The notes under the pieces: generated by a model
The model's input: only the letters and a program-made list of their open reading frames with translations
Databases searched by the model: none
Told to the model about the DNA's origin: nothing
Assembly (NCBI RefSeq): GCF_000430645.1
Contig: NZ_AUMK01000004.1
Location: forward strand, 434,001-498,000
Reading direction: 5' to 3'
From: Aquimarina latercula DSM 2041
GTDB lineage: Bacteria > Bacteroidota > Bacteroidia > Flavobacteriales > Flavobacteriaceae
Length of the DNA stretch: 64,000 nt
Part shown: positions 1 to 8,496 of the stretch, piece after piece
Numbering within the stretch: position 1 is the first letter of the stretch
Layout: each line of letters begins with the position of its first letter
Position numbers and translations under genes: made by a program

Positions 1-1
1 A

Positions 2-373
2 AATGATACACATGCATTCGTTACTTTACACTCCGATACATTTTGTGGTAATAATCTTAATGTCTTACAAATCTATGATGTTACCACTATTACAGAACCC
101 ATTCTGATCAATTCCAGAAACCTTACTTTCCCAAGAGGATTAGGGCTTTATAACAATTTCTTAATTGTTTGTGATGACGAAATTAAAATCTTCGATGTTT
201 CTGATCCATCAGAATCAAATCTGGTTACTTCGATTAACAACAATGCATTTGATGTCATTATATCTGGGAATTTATTAATCGCAATTGGTGAGACAGGGTT
301 ATATCAATATAGACTTACTCCGGATGTAAATTTAGGTATAAGTATTACTGAATTAAGCACAATAAATATTTAA
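2..373 (+). CDS. LVIVD-repeat surface protein, C-terminal fragment
   Basis: This is the open C-terminal end of a gene that starts before the window; it reads without a stop from base 2 to TAA at 371-373. About 123 residues are visible. They contain repeats of the LVIVD / beta-propeller kind, with phrases such as LQIYDVTTITEP, FPRGLGLYNNFLIVCDD and IKIFDVSDPSE. LVIVD proteins are exported beta-propellers of unknown substrate, common in Bacteroidota. No signal peptide can be checked because the N-terminus is missing. The family is fairly clear from the 'IYDVT / IFDVSDP' pattern; the function is not known. Confidence 0.7.
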   Translation, partial: NDTHAFVTLHSDTFCGNNLNVLQIYDVTTITEPILINSRNLTFPRGLGLYNNFLIVCDDEIKIFDVSDPSESNLVTSINNNAFDVIISGNLLIAIGETGLYQYRLTPDVNLGISITELSTINI

Positions 374-459
374 CGAAATCTAAAAACCTCTTAAATCCTT
401 TGCTATAAGCTAAAACAGTCCTATATTAGTTTACTCTAAACGTAACAAATCATTAAATT

Positions 460-1062
460 ATGAAAACTCTAAATCTAGTGGTAATTGCTTTTCTTACTAT
501 TGTTGTTCTTGGCTGCAAAGGAGATAAGAAGGAAGGAAAGGAATATGATAAAAAAGTAAACGAAGAAATCACAGAAGAAACTACTGAGGAAAAAGAAGAT
601 AAGAGCGAGATAAAAACATTAGCGATCTCTTTAACACCAAAAAGTGATAGCAATGTATCTGGTAATATTACTTTTACAGAAGAAAGCGGTATGGTTACTA
701 TGGTTGCTTATTTAAATGGATTATCAGAAGGAGAACATGCGATTCATATTCACGAAAAAGCAGACTGTTCTTCTGTAGATGGTAAATCTACCGGAGGCCA
801 TTGGAATCCAACTATGGAACCTCATGGAAAATGGGGAGCTTCAAAAGGTTACCACAAAGGAGATATTGGTAACTTTAATGCTGCTACAGATGGTAAAGGA
901 TCTATCACCTTCGCTACAAATGAATGGTGTATTGGTTGCGAGGACAAGAAAAAAGATATTGTAGGTAAAGCTATAATAGTACATCAAGGAACTGATGATT
1001 ACACTTCTCAACCTTCAGGTGCTGCCGGAAGTAGAGTTAGTTGTGGTGGAATTATAGAATAA
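460..1062 (+). CDS. sodC: Cu/Zn superoxide dismutase, lipoprotein
   Basis: Converts superoxide to oxygen and hydrogen peroxide outside the cytoplasm. The 200-residue protein begins with a lipoprotein signal whose lipobox ends at Cys19 (VVLGC), followed by a charged Lys/Glu linker (about 20-52) and the SOD domain. The metal ligands expected for the family are visible: His96 and His98 (HIH), His114 (GGHWNP), His122, His132 and Asp135 (YHKGDIGN), and His175 (VHQGTDDY). Cys103 and Cys195 would form the conserved disulfide. It lies about 110 bases upstream of an ECF sigma gene on the same strand. Co-regulation is possible but inferred. Confidence 0.95.
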   Translation: MKTLNLVVIAFLTIVVLGCKGDKKEGKEYDKKVNEEITEETTEEKEDKSEIKTLAISLTPKSDSNVSGNITFTEESGMVTMVAYLNGLSEGEHAIHIHEKADCSSVDGKSTGGHWNPTMEPHGKWGASKGYHKGDIGNFNAATDGKGSITFATNEWCIGCEDKKKDIVGKAIIVHQGTDDYTSQPSGAAGSRVSCGGIIE

Positions 1063-1174
1063 GAAATAAAACTTTATAAAGTAATTAAATATAAGAAGAG
1101 TATATCCATAAGATGTGCTCTTTTTCTTTTTTTAAAGAAAAGCAGTACTTTAGTAATATACGAACGGACTTTGC

Positions 1175-1705
1175 ATGCAGCCTAGAGAATTAATAATTCA
1201 GTTACAACAAAAAAACGAAAAGGCGTTTCAACGTATTTATGAAATGTATTCCGAAAATGTACTAGGTATTATTCATAGCATTCTAAAAGATGAGACTTTA
1301 TCTGAAGAAGTATTACAGGATGTATTTATAAAAGTTTGGGATAAAGCAGATACATATTCCGAAAAAAAAGGACGTTTTTTTACTTGGATACTTAATATTG
1401 CTCGAAATGCTGCTATTGATAAAACAAGATCTTTAGGGTTTAAAAATTCTCAACAAAACCAAACTGCTGATTCTTTCGTAGATATATTAGAAGATAAAAA
1501 TAGTTTCTCAAGTAAAGTTGACGCTATAGGTATAAAAAAGTATATAGAAATACTTGAACCTATTTGTAAAAAAGTTATTGATTTATTGTTTTTTAAAGGG
1601 TTCACACAAAAAGAGGCTTCAGAAGAATTAAACATTCCAATTGGAACGATTAAAACTCGGAACAGAATTTGCATTAATAAATTAAGAGAAGTCTTGGCTG
1701 AATAA
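1175..1705 (+). CDS. ECF-type RNA polymerase sigma factor
   Basis: A 176-residue sigma-70 family factor of the extracytoplasmic-function type. Region 2 lies at about residues 15-85 (FQRIYEMYSENVL, EVLQDVFIKVWDKA, FTWILNIARNAAIDKTR). Region 4 lies at about 120-175 and has the helix-turn-helix FTQKEASEELNIPIGTIKTR. It should direct RNA polymerase to a small regulon and be held inactive by the anti-sigma factor encoded 2 bases downstream. The next genes and the preceding superoxide dismutase suggest an envelope or oxidative stress regulon, which is inference. Confidence 0.93.
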   Translation: MQPRELIIQLQQKNEKAFQRIYEMYSENVLGIIHSILKDETLSEEVLQDVFIKVWDKADTYSEKKGRFFTWILNIARNAAIDKTRSLGFKNSQQNQTADSFVDILEDKNSFSSKVDAIGIKKYIEILEPICKKVIDLLFFKGFTQKEASEELNIPIGTIKTRNRICINKLREVLAE

Positions 1706-1707
1706 TT

Positions 1708-2508
1708 ATGGATATAGAACAATACATATCATCTGGAATATTAGAGCTTTATGTATACGGCGCATTATCCGAAAAAGAGAATGCCGAAGTATACAAAGCT
1801 TTAAAAGAACATCCAGAAATTGAACAAGAAGTAAGAGAGATTGAAAAATCTCTTATGCAACTTTCTGTATCAGCAGCTCCTTATAACCCAGAATCTGTTT
1901 TTAATCGTATTAAGGAAAAACTAAATCTTACGGATAAAGAAACAGATGTGATCCCTATTACTCCTAAACGAACAAATTGGACTACGTATATTGGTTGGGC
2001 TGCTTCTATCGCTTTGTTAATTGGATTATTTATTCAGTTTAACAAAAACAAAACACTACGTCAACAAGTTGTTCAATCACAAATAGAGCAACAGCTACTC
2101 GAAGGAAAAATTAATATCGCAGAAGAAGACCTATCTAAAGTCAAATCACTTTTAAGTGTATTACGTGATAAAGATGTATTACAGATTCCTTTACAAGCTC
2201 AACAAGTGGATCCTACAGCATACGCAGCTGTCTATTGGGATAAGGAAAAACAAACTACTTACATAGATGTTGCTGGATTACCTACTCCACCACCAGGTAA
2301 AGTATATCAAGTGTGGTCTCTAAAATTGGATCCACTTACTCCAACTAGTTTAGGTATTTTAGACAAGTTCGCAGAAGATGGAATCAAAATATTCTCTCTT
2401 ACAAACACTAATGATTCAGAAGCTTTTGGTATCACTCTAGAACCAGAAGGAGGAAGTGAATCTCCTACTATGGAACAACTATACACTCTGGGTACCGTAG
2501 AATCATAA
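1708..2508 (+). CDS. Membrane anti-sigma factor, RskA family
   Basis: A 266-residue single-pass membrane protein starting 2 bases after the sigma gene stops, so the pair is almost certainly translated together. The N-terminal part (1-80) is the cytoplasmic sigma-binding zone, with an early segment, LELYVYGALSEKE, typical of anti-sigma domains. A transmembrane helix follows at about 90-108 (GWAASIALLIGLFIQF), then a short coiled stretch, then the extracytoplasmic RskA/anti-sigma-K domain (about 160-266; YAAVYWDKEK, LPTPPPGKVYQVW, EPEGGSESPT). It should sequester the sigma factor until an outside signal triggers release. The signal is unknown. Confidence 0.9.
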   Translation: MDIEQYISSGILELYVYGALSEKENAEVYKALKEHPEIEQEVREIEKSLMQLSVSAAPYNPESVFNRIKEKLNLTDKETDVIPITPKRTNWTTYIGWAASIALLIGLFIQFNKNKTLRQQVVQSQIEQQLLEGKINIAEEDLSKVKSLLSVLRDKDVLQIPLQAQQVDPTAYAAVYWDKEKQTTYIDVAGLPTPPPGKVYQVWSLKLDPLTPTSLGILDKFAEDGIKIFSLTNTNDSEAFGITLEPEGGSESPTMEQLYTLGTVES

Positions 2509-2709
2509 CATTTATCATTTTCTCAATTACGGGAAACTTATAATTAGCTACTAAAGGTGCTTTTAGCTTTTTCTTATTGCTTTTTTTTGAAGTATTTTTT
2601 ACTAAAAAACACGTATAAATACGCTGTTACAGTTATTTTTTTTGGGGTAATTTTAGTCTATTCGATTATAATATTTTGCCTAAGCAAATACTAACTAAAT
2701 AACTAACAA

Positions 2710-4281
2710 ATGAAAAAATCATCTTTTAGCAATGTAGTACTACTACTTATAATGGTAGCTATAATTATTTCTTGTAATAAAAAAGAAAAAAAAGAATATA
2801 CTACAGACTCACCAAATGAAAATACCGAGACATTGATCGCAGCAGTAACTCCAGTAAACTCTAAACTTCCCTCTGATGTTTTACAATCTTGTGTAGTAGA
2901 TGCTTCTAGTTTTGAATCTTGGTTTAAAACTAATAGTGTTTCCAAAAACGGTATTGTAACGCCTGCCAATAGTGTAACCTTTAAACACCTAAACAATTGC
3001 GATTTTTATAAATGGTCTGAACGAATGTTTCTTTGGATGACATCTCCAGTAAAACAAGGTGATTATAGCAATGGTACTGTAATAGAAACACCTGCTTTTT
3101 ATACAGTTTCTCCAGTTGTAGATAAAGAAAGAACATTAATTCCTCATGTACCAGGACAATTGATTAGTGCAGTTGCAAACACTCAAAAAAATGATCCTTT
3201 AATTGATACTGAAGAAGGTCAAGCGACTGATGATGTGTTATTAGCACAAAATGGATCTCTTTTATATTATATTACTATGGTTAATGATGTATATGCTCAA
3301 TTTTTGACAGGTGCCAAAACAGGAAAGCTTTATGACAATGAGTTTCCCACAACCCAAACTACCTTAGATAGTATTACAGCATTTGCTAAAAGTCAAGGAG
3401 TAACATTAAAAGATCCTGAAACCCTGGCCATCGAAATCAAAACATCTTGGGTAGAGGCTGATAGTATTTCTAAATCAGATATTGGTACGTATATCACTAT
3501 GGATGCTATCATCCCAACATATACTAAAACAGATACAAAATGGACACCAAATGGAACTAAAACAGCAAAACTTGCTCTTGTAGGAATACATATTGTAGGT
3601 AGTACCTCAGGGCACCCAGAAATGGTTTGGGCAACTTTCGAGCATGTTAGTAATGCTCCAAATTTAACCTATGAATACGTAAACAATGCTACTCCACCAG
3701 CCACTATTGCTGTTGCAGCTGATACTGGAAATGATTGGTTACTAAATAGTAATAGTGCGAGTGGCACCTACAATAAATCTCATATGACTTATGATAAAGG
3801 AGATATCATTGCAAACACAAAAACAAGTCCAACACAAACCATTACTCCTAGTAATACTAAGATGACAAAACCTTGGGGAGTTGCAAATGCTGGCGTTCCA
3901 AACCCTGAAAATAAATCAGTCGCAGCCTCTAATAGTCAAATCATATCTACCAATAATAGTGTTCTAGGACAATTAACGAGTGGAGATATGCGTAAAAATT
4001 ATATCTTTATTGGCGCTACTTGGACAAATGATGGTGCAGCACCAACCGGAAAAAGTTATTCCGAAACCTTAACAACTAATGGAGTTGCTATTGGAACAAG
4101 TCAATTAGCTAATAGTACAATGGAAACCTATGCCCAAAACGGAGCTGCATACAGTGAATATGGTAGTTGTTTTTCCTGTCATTCTAATTCTAAAACACCT
4201 GGATTAAAACCAACAGACCTGAGTCACGTATATCAAGCTATACAGGCCTTAAATGAAACTAAAACAGTGAATACACCATAA
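2710..4281 (+). CDS. Large lipoprotein with C-terminal CXXCH haem-binding motif
   Basis: A 523-residue exported protein of no family I can name. The N-terminus is a lipoprotein signal (hydrophobic stretch then ISCNKKEKKE). The body is rich in Thr, Asn and Ser, with WSERMFLWMTSPV near residue 105. Close to the C-terminus (residues 487-491) is CFSCH, a c-type haem attachment motif, followed by a short helix ending DLSHVYQAIQAL. A single covalent haem at the end of a long secreted protein suggests an electron-transfer or peroxide-related role. It follows the anti-sigma gene after a 200-base AT-rich gap with no clear hairpin and could belong to that regulon. Confidence 0.8.
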   Translation: MKKSSFSNVVLLLIMVAIIISCNKKEKKEYTTDSPNENTETLIAAVTPVNSKLPSDVLQSCVVDASSFESWFKTNSVSKNGIVTPANSVTFKHLNNCDFYKWSERMFLWMTSPVKQGDYSNGTVIETPAFYTVSPVVDKERTLIPHVPGQLISAVANTQKNDPLIDTEEGQATDDVLLAQNGSLLYYITMVNDVYAQFLTGAKTGKLYDNEFPTTQTTLDSITAFAKSQGVTLKDPETLAIEIKTSWVEADSISKSDIGTYITMDAIIPTYTKTDTKWTPNGTKTAKLALVGIHIVGSTSGHPEMVWATFEHVSNAPNLTYEYVNNATPPATIAVAADTGNDWLLNSNSASGTYNKSHMTYDKGDIIANTKTSPTQTITPSNTKMTKPWGVANAGVPNPENKSVAASNSQIISTNNSVLGQLTSGDMRKNYIFIGATWTNDGAAPTGKSYSETLTTNGVAIGTSQLANSTMETYAQNGAAYSEYGSCFSCHSNSKTPGLKPTDLSHVYQAIQALNETKTVNTP

Positions 4282-4293
4282 AAATTCAATAAC

Positions 4294-4338
4294 ATACTAT
4301 ATCCTATCATTCTCAGTATGAATCATAGGATATAGTAT
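4294..4338. terminator. Hairpin between convergent genes
   Basis: A perfect 14-base stem (ATACTATATCCTAT at 4294-4307 with its complement at 4325-4338) around a 17-base loop. It sits between the convergent haem lipoprotein gene and the lipoprotein gene at 4373. There is no long T run on either side, so a bidirectional terminator is likely but not certain. Confidence 0.55.
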
Positions 4339-4372
4339 ATATTCTATGACTTTATCTCCTATAAGTTAAGTT

Positions 4373-5374
4373 TTAATCATCAAAATCTCCACCTCCACCC
4401 GTAGGAAGCGTGTTTAGAAACTCATCAAAATCTGAAATTTCATCAAAATCTCCAGATGGTATAGAAATATCTATTTTTGATAATGCTCTAATAGAAAACT
4501 CTGAAACATCTGTAGTTATATGAATGTTCAGATCTACTCCTTTTTTAAGAATTTGTAGTCCCATATTGAGCCATTTATTTTTAGATAATTTTTCTAAATC
4601 TGTTTCTTTTTTAATCGTAGAATCTTTTTTACGTAATATGTTTCTTGCTAACTGATCAATAGCCTTCGTTTGTTTTCCTTTTATTATCGAATCATTACTA
4701 ATTTCAGAAAAGGTGGTTTTTACATCTGATTTTAAAGGGAAATTAATCTCATCAGGAAGATTTAAAAAAACCATATCTAATAATTCCCGTTTTACCTTTA
4801 TTTCTTTAGAATCGAATATATCTTGTTTTAGAAAATCCGTATCATCATGATATCGTGTAAAATCACAACTAAACTCCTTAATTATCGTAGAATCTTTTAT
4901 TTGCTCAATCAATCTGTAAGCCGGTAATAGTTTAAAAGTATGATCCACAGGAGATGGTATACCACTTGGCATCACTTTATTTTCTAGCTGCGATTTATAA
5001 TCTTTAATACTAAGTGTATGTTTATTTCTTTTGTCACTGAATTTATCAGCATAATACATTACTACACTGTCTTTTTTTAAATCAATAATGATACCTGCAT
5101 AATTATCCAATACACTATAAACACCTCCCCATCTTTGCTCTCTTTTTATCTTATACTCTGATATAAAATAAGTAGTATGCACTTTTGTTAAATCGCCATA
5201 AAGTCCTCTAGATTCTGATAGTTTAATTTCACCTTCAAAATAAGGTCTATTATCTTCTTCCGTATTATCTATGTTCTCAGAATTACCTTCCTTATTACTA
5301 CTTATAAAATTACACGAATTAAGTGCCAAGGATAAAAAGATAAAACTATAGATGATTATTGTAGGTCTCTTCAT
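4373..5374 (-). CDS. Hypothetical lipoprotein
   Basis: A 333-residue protein of no family I recognise. It carries a signal peptide with the lipobox LNSC and lipidated Cys21, followed by a Ser/Asn/Glu-rich linker. The mature part is charged and mixed alpha/beta in appearance. A Gly-rich acidic tail closes the protein (LPTGGGGDFDD). Regions such as TYFISEYKIKREQRWGG, and later Asp/Lys-rich segments, resemble the exported GLPGLI/DUF4412-like proteins of flavobacteria, but the GLPGLI motif itself is absent. It is a single gene, separated from the acetyltransferase upstream by about 130 bases. Confidence 0.8.
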   Translation of the reverse strand: MKRPTIIIYSFIFLSLALNSCNFISSNKEGNSENIDNTEEDNRPYFEGEIKLSESRGLYGDLTKVHTTYFISEYKIKREQRWGGVYSVLDNYAGIIIDLKKDSVVMYYADKFSDKRNKHTLSIKDYKSQLENKVMPSGIPSPVDHTFKLLPAYRLIEQIKDSTIIKEFSCDFTRYHDDTDFLKQDIFDSKEIKVKRELLDMVFLNLPDEINFPLKSDVKTTFSEISNDSIIKGKQTKAIDQLARNILRKKDSTIKKETDLEKLSKNKWLNMGLQILKKGVDLNIHITTDVSEFSIRALSKIDISIPSGDFDEISDFDEFLNTLPTGGGGDFDD

Positions 5375-5502
5375 TAGATAGTTTTGATTGTCTGATTTAT
5401 GGAAACATTACAACCAAAGATATGCTTAATTGTAAACGCGCTTCCCATTTTCAATAAATTAATTAGATAAGATCTAAACATGATATTCTTATTATCATCT
5501 CT

Positions 5503-6039
5503 TTACTTATTCTTTATCCATTCCGTTTTTTTAATTTTATACCAATTATGAGATACTCCTTCATAATCAAATCTGTCGACAAATGTTAAACCGATTTTCT
5601 TTAATATATTATTTGATGCCAGATGATTTATATCTGCGGCAGCACCAATCTCTTTTAGGTCAAGTTTTTCGAATCCATATTTGAGCGATTCTATTGCTGT
5701 TTCCGTTGCAATTCCAATTCCCCAGTATTTTTTTCTAAGTCTATAACCTAAATCATAATAATTAAATTCTTTTCGTAAATCTTGTTCATATTTTAATCCA
5801 GTCCAACCAATAAAATCTTCAGTTTCCTTATCAATAATTGCCCAACGTCCAATTCCATTTTCTTTATATTGAGTTCTTATAAATTTTATTACTTGTCTTG
5901 CTTCTTCAATTGTTTTTATAGGTTTTTTTCCTAAAAACTCATGAACTTCAGGGTCCGAATCAAGTTCAAAAATTCCTTGTACATCATATTCCTCTAGATC
6001 TCTTATAATTAATCGTTCTGTTTCTATATGTACTTTCAT
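5503..6039 (-). CDS. GNAT family N-acetyltransferase (RimJ/RimL type)
   Basis: A 178-residue cytoplasmic acetyltransferase. The N-terminus ETERLIIRDLEEYDVQGIFEL and the middle WAIIDKETEDFIGWTGL are typical of the RimJ/RimL branch. The acetyl-CoA binding loop is seen around YRLRKKYWGIGIATETAIE (about residues 98-116). The protein transfers an acetyl group from acetyl-CoA to an amine; the acceptor (ribosomal protein N-terminus, antibiotic or small amine) cannot be told from sequence. It appears to be a single-gene unit between two minus-strand genes. Confidence 0.9.
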   Translation of the reverse strand: MKVHIETERLIIRDLEEYDVQGIFELDSDPEVHEFLGKKPIKTIEEARQVIKFIRTQYKENGIGRWAIIDKETEDFIGWTGLKYEQDLRKEFNYYDLGYRLRKKYWGIGIATETAIESLKYGFEKLDLKEIGAAADINHLASNNILKKIGLTFVDRFDYEGVSHNWYKIKKTEWIKNK

Positions 6040-6126
6040 TATTATATCAGTTTTTTAAATAATTCGTAACCATTTTTATATAAGTAATATTAAGAATATT
6101 TCACCAATATATCCATACTAAGAAGA

Positions 6127-6157
6127 AAGAGCCTGTTTCCCCTATAAACAAGCTCTT
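6127..6157 (-). terminator. Terminator of the TonB receptor operon
   Basis: A 12-base stem with one mismatch: AAGAGCCTGTTT at 6127-6138 against AAACAAGCTCTT at 6146-6157, with a 7-base loop. It lies about 75 bases downstream of the receptor stop. On the minus strand the stem is followed by a T-rich run (TTCTTCTT), as expected for an intrinsic terminator. Confidence 0.6.
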
Positions 6158-6231
6158 ACTAACAACATCAAAAAACAAAACCAATTAACTCAATTATCTT
6201 TTCGATACTTTATTCTATTCATCATTATATT

Positions 6232-8463
6232 CTAAAACCTATATGTTATTCCTGCTTTTGCAAAAAATGGTGTGCCAGGTGTAAAGTGAATTTCTTCTTC
6301 TGATTGAGTTTCGTTTGCTAACATAGATTCTGTAGCAAATTGTGTTTCGTTCCATTCTGTATCAAGTAAATTCTCAACACTTAATGAAAAATCAAATTGC
6401 TTCCATCGATAATTTAATGCCATGTCGATCACAGTATATCCTTTTGCTTGGATATCATTATCTCCTGTTGCCGGGCGATCTCCTAAATACCTGAAACGTA
6501 TCCCGCCAGAGAAATTATGTAAACTCTCTATGCTTATTCCTCCTGCAGCAGTAAATTTTGGAGCTAAAGGAATATAATCATTACCATTTTGCTCTTCTAT
6601 ACTTCTGGCATATGCGTAGGTCGCATCCGAGTCTAAAAACAACCAATCATTTACTTGATATCTTCCACTAATATCAATTCCGGTTCTTCTAGTTTTCCCA
6701 CTAGGTTCAACTACTCCTTCATCACCCACATATACAAACTCTTGTTGCAATCCTAAATACCAAAGTGTCGTATTCAAAAATACTTTTGAGAAAGGTTTCC
6801 AATTCATTCCAAAATCTATACCATATGAATTAGGTAAAATTTCTTCTCCATTTCGGGCAGTTACTACTCTAGTGTCATTACCGTGAAATCCAATTCCTGA
6901 TTTTGCAAAAAAATGTAAGTTATCGGTTGGATCGTAAGAAATTCTCATTTTAGGTGATATAATAGATTTTGTCTCAGATAGAACAGTAAAAGGAGCCAAT
7001 AATGCATCCTCATAGACATATTTAAAATAATCCAAACGAACAGCAGGTGTTATTTTTAGCTTCCCGAAATCAAAAGTAACATCTGCAAAAGCATATGCAT
7101 TTGTTTCATTTACATCTCCTAAACTTACACGTTCGAGGGTTTCATTCCTATTAGCTGTTCTGGATAATTCATTATCATCAATCGCATCATTCCGCAATCC
7201 GATTCCACCATTTAATTCTAACTCTACCTGATCCCAATATTTTCTAGAACTAAAAACACTATTAAAACCAAACAATTTTCTGCTTTCTTTTTGTCTAATT
7301 TGATCTCCATTTACAGGATCATTAAGGAAAAAAGTGAAATTAGAATATAATTCGAAATCATACATTGTATAAAACACATTGGTTCTAAACGTCGAGTTTT
7401 CTGCAATAAACGTATCGTATGCCAGATTAAAGTTTGTTCTAGATGTTATCCCACCTTCTGTATCATCAACAGCTCCAAATCTCGAGATAACACCTTGCGC
7501 TACTGCCCTATTTGGTATTTGTCCAGAAGCATCCCAACGACTTGTAAAATGTGAAGCTGTGGCTGATATTTTTTTATTATCTGATAACTCCTTAGTATAT
7601 TTCCCAACTACATTAATTCTATTAAAATTCTGAGGCGAATCAAAAGGACCATCACTCTCTAGATATTCTAATGCTAATGTGGCATTTTCTTTAGCGGAAG
7701 CATCTAAAAGATTAAATAAGCCAACTGTACGTATAGTATTGAAATCTCCTGCTTCTACTTTAATTTTATTATTAGTAAAACTTTCTTTTGTTTTAAATGC
7801 TACATATCCAGCTGTATTAAAGTTTCCCTGATCAGCCGTGTAAGATCCTTTTCCAAAACGTATTTTATCAATAGTTTCAGGAATAATAAAATGTAAATCT
7901 GCATATCCTTGTCCATGGGAATGAGATACCATATTCACTGGCATACCATCTACAGAAATTGAAATATCTGTCCCATGATCAACGTCAAACCCTCTTAAGA
8001 AAATCTGTTCTGCCTTACCACCACCTGCATGTTGACCTATAAATAGGCCTGGGACTTTTTGTAACAATTCTTGAGAAGAGCTTACCGGATTTACTTTCAT
8101 ATCTATTTTATTAATCAGCTGTAATGGATTAATCTCCTGTTTTAAGATCAACTCATCCAACTGAAAAATTTTACTTTCTAACATTATTTCAATTCCGTTA
8201 TCAAAATCGACTTGTTTAATAATTAAGTTTTTCGTTTCAAAACCTAATAAGCGTATGGTTAATGTATCATCAATTGCTACTTTAGAAAGTAAAAAAGTTC
8301 CATTTTCTAAAGTGTGGGTATGGCTCTCAGCATGATTATTATATACATACGCTTCGGAAAGAGCCGTATCAAATGCATCAACAACTTTTCCTTTTAAAGT
8401 TTGATTTTGAGCGTAAGTGTGTAAGCCGAATATCAGCGAGAATATCACAAGTATATTTTTCAT
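6232..8463 (-). CDS. TonB-dependent receptor, His-rich, candidate metal transporter
   Basis: A 743-residue outer-membrane receptor. It has a signal peptide (to about residue 18), a carboxypeptidase-regulatory-like beta-sandwich (about 22-95), a plug domain (about 115-225; SSSQELLQKVPGLFIGQ, IFLRGFDVDHGTDISISVDG) and a 22-strand barrel ending in ITYRF with the terminal Phe usual for barrel insertion. Two His clusters stand out: NNHAESHTH in the N-terminal domain and VSHSHGQGYADLH in the plug. These suggest a metal or metal-chelate substrate, in the manner of ZnuD-like receptors; this is inference. It is last in a minus-strand unit with a TPR lipoprotein and the two DUF4331 proteins. Confidence 0.93.
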   Translation of the reverse strand: MKNILVIFSLIFGLHTYAQNQTLKGKVVDAFDTALSEAYVYNNHAESHTHTLENGTFLLSKVAIDDTLTIRLLGFETKNLIIKQVDFDNGIEIMLESKIFQLDELILKQEINPLQLINKIDMKVNPVSSSQELLQKVPGLFIGQHAGGGKAEQIFLRGFDVDHGTDISISVDGMPVNMVSHSHGQGYADLHFIIPETIDKIRFGKGSYTADQGNFNTAGYVAFKTKESFTNNKIKVEAGDFNTIRTVGLFNLLDASAKENATLALEYLESDGPFDSPQNFNRINVVGKYTKELSDNKKISATASHFTSRWDASGQIPNRAVAQGVISRFGAVDDTEGGITSRTNFNLAYDTFIAENSTFRTNVFYTMYDFELYSNFTFFLNDPVNGDQIRQKESRKLFGFNSVFSSRKYWDQVELELNGGIGLRNDAIDDNELSRTANRNETLERVSLGDVNETNAYAFADVTFDFGKLKITPAVRLDYFKYVYEDALLAPFTVLSETKSIISPKMRISYDPTDNLHFFAKSGIGFHGNDTRVVTARNGEEILPNSYGIDFGMNWKPFSKVFLNTTLWYLGLQQEFVYVGDEGVVEPSGKTRRTGIDISGRYQVNDWLFLDSDATYAYARSIEEQNGNDYIPLAPKFTAAGGISIESLHNFSGGIRFRYLGDRPATGDNDIQAKGYTVIDMALNYRWKQFDFSLSVENLLDTEWNETQFATESMLANETQSEEEIHFTPGTPFFAKAGITYRF

Positions 8464-8496
8464 GGTATTTTTTAATAATTTAAAAGAAAGTAATTT

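Noticed and set aside
1095-1130. Possible terminator after sodC
   Set aside because: AAGAGTATATC / GATGTGCTCTT pairs with several mismatches; a T-rich run follows but the stem is too weak to call.
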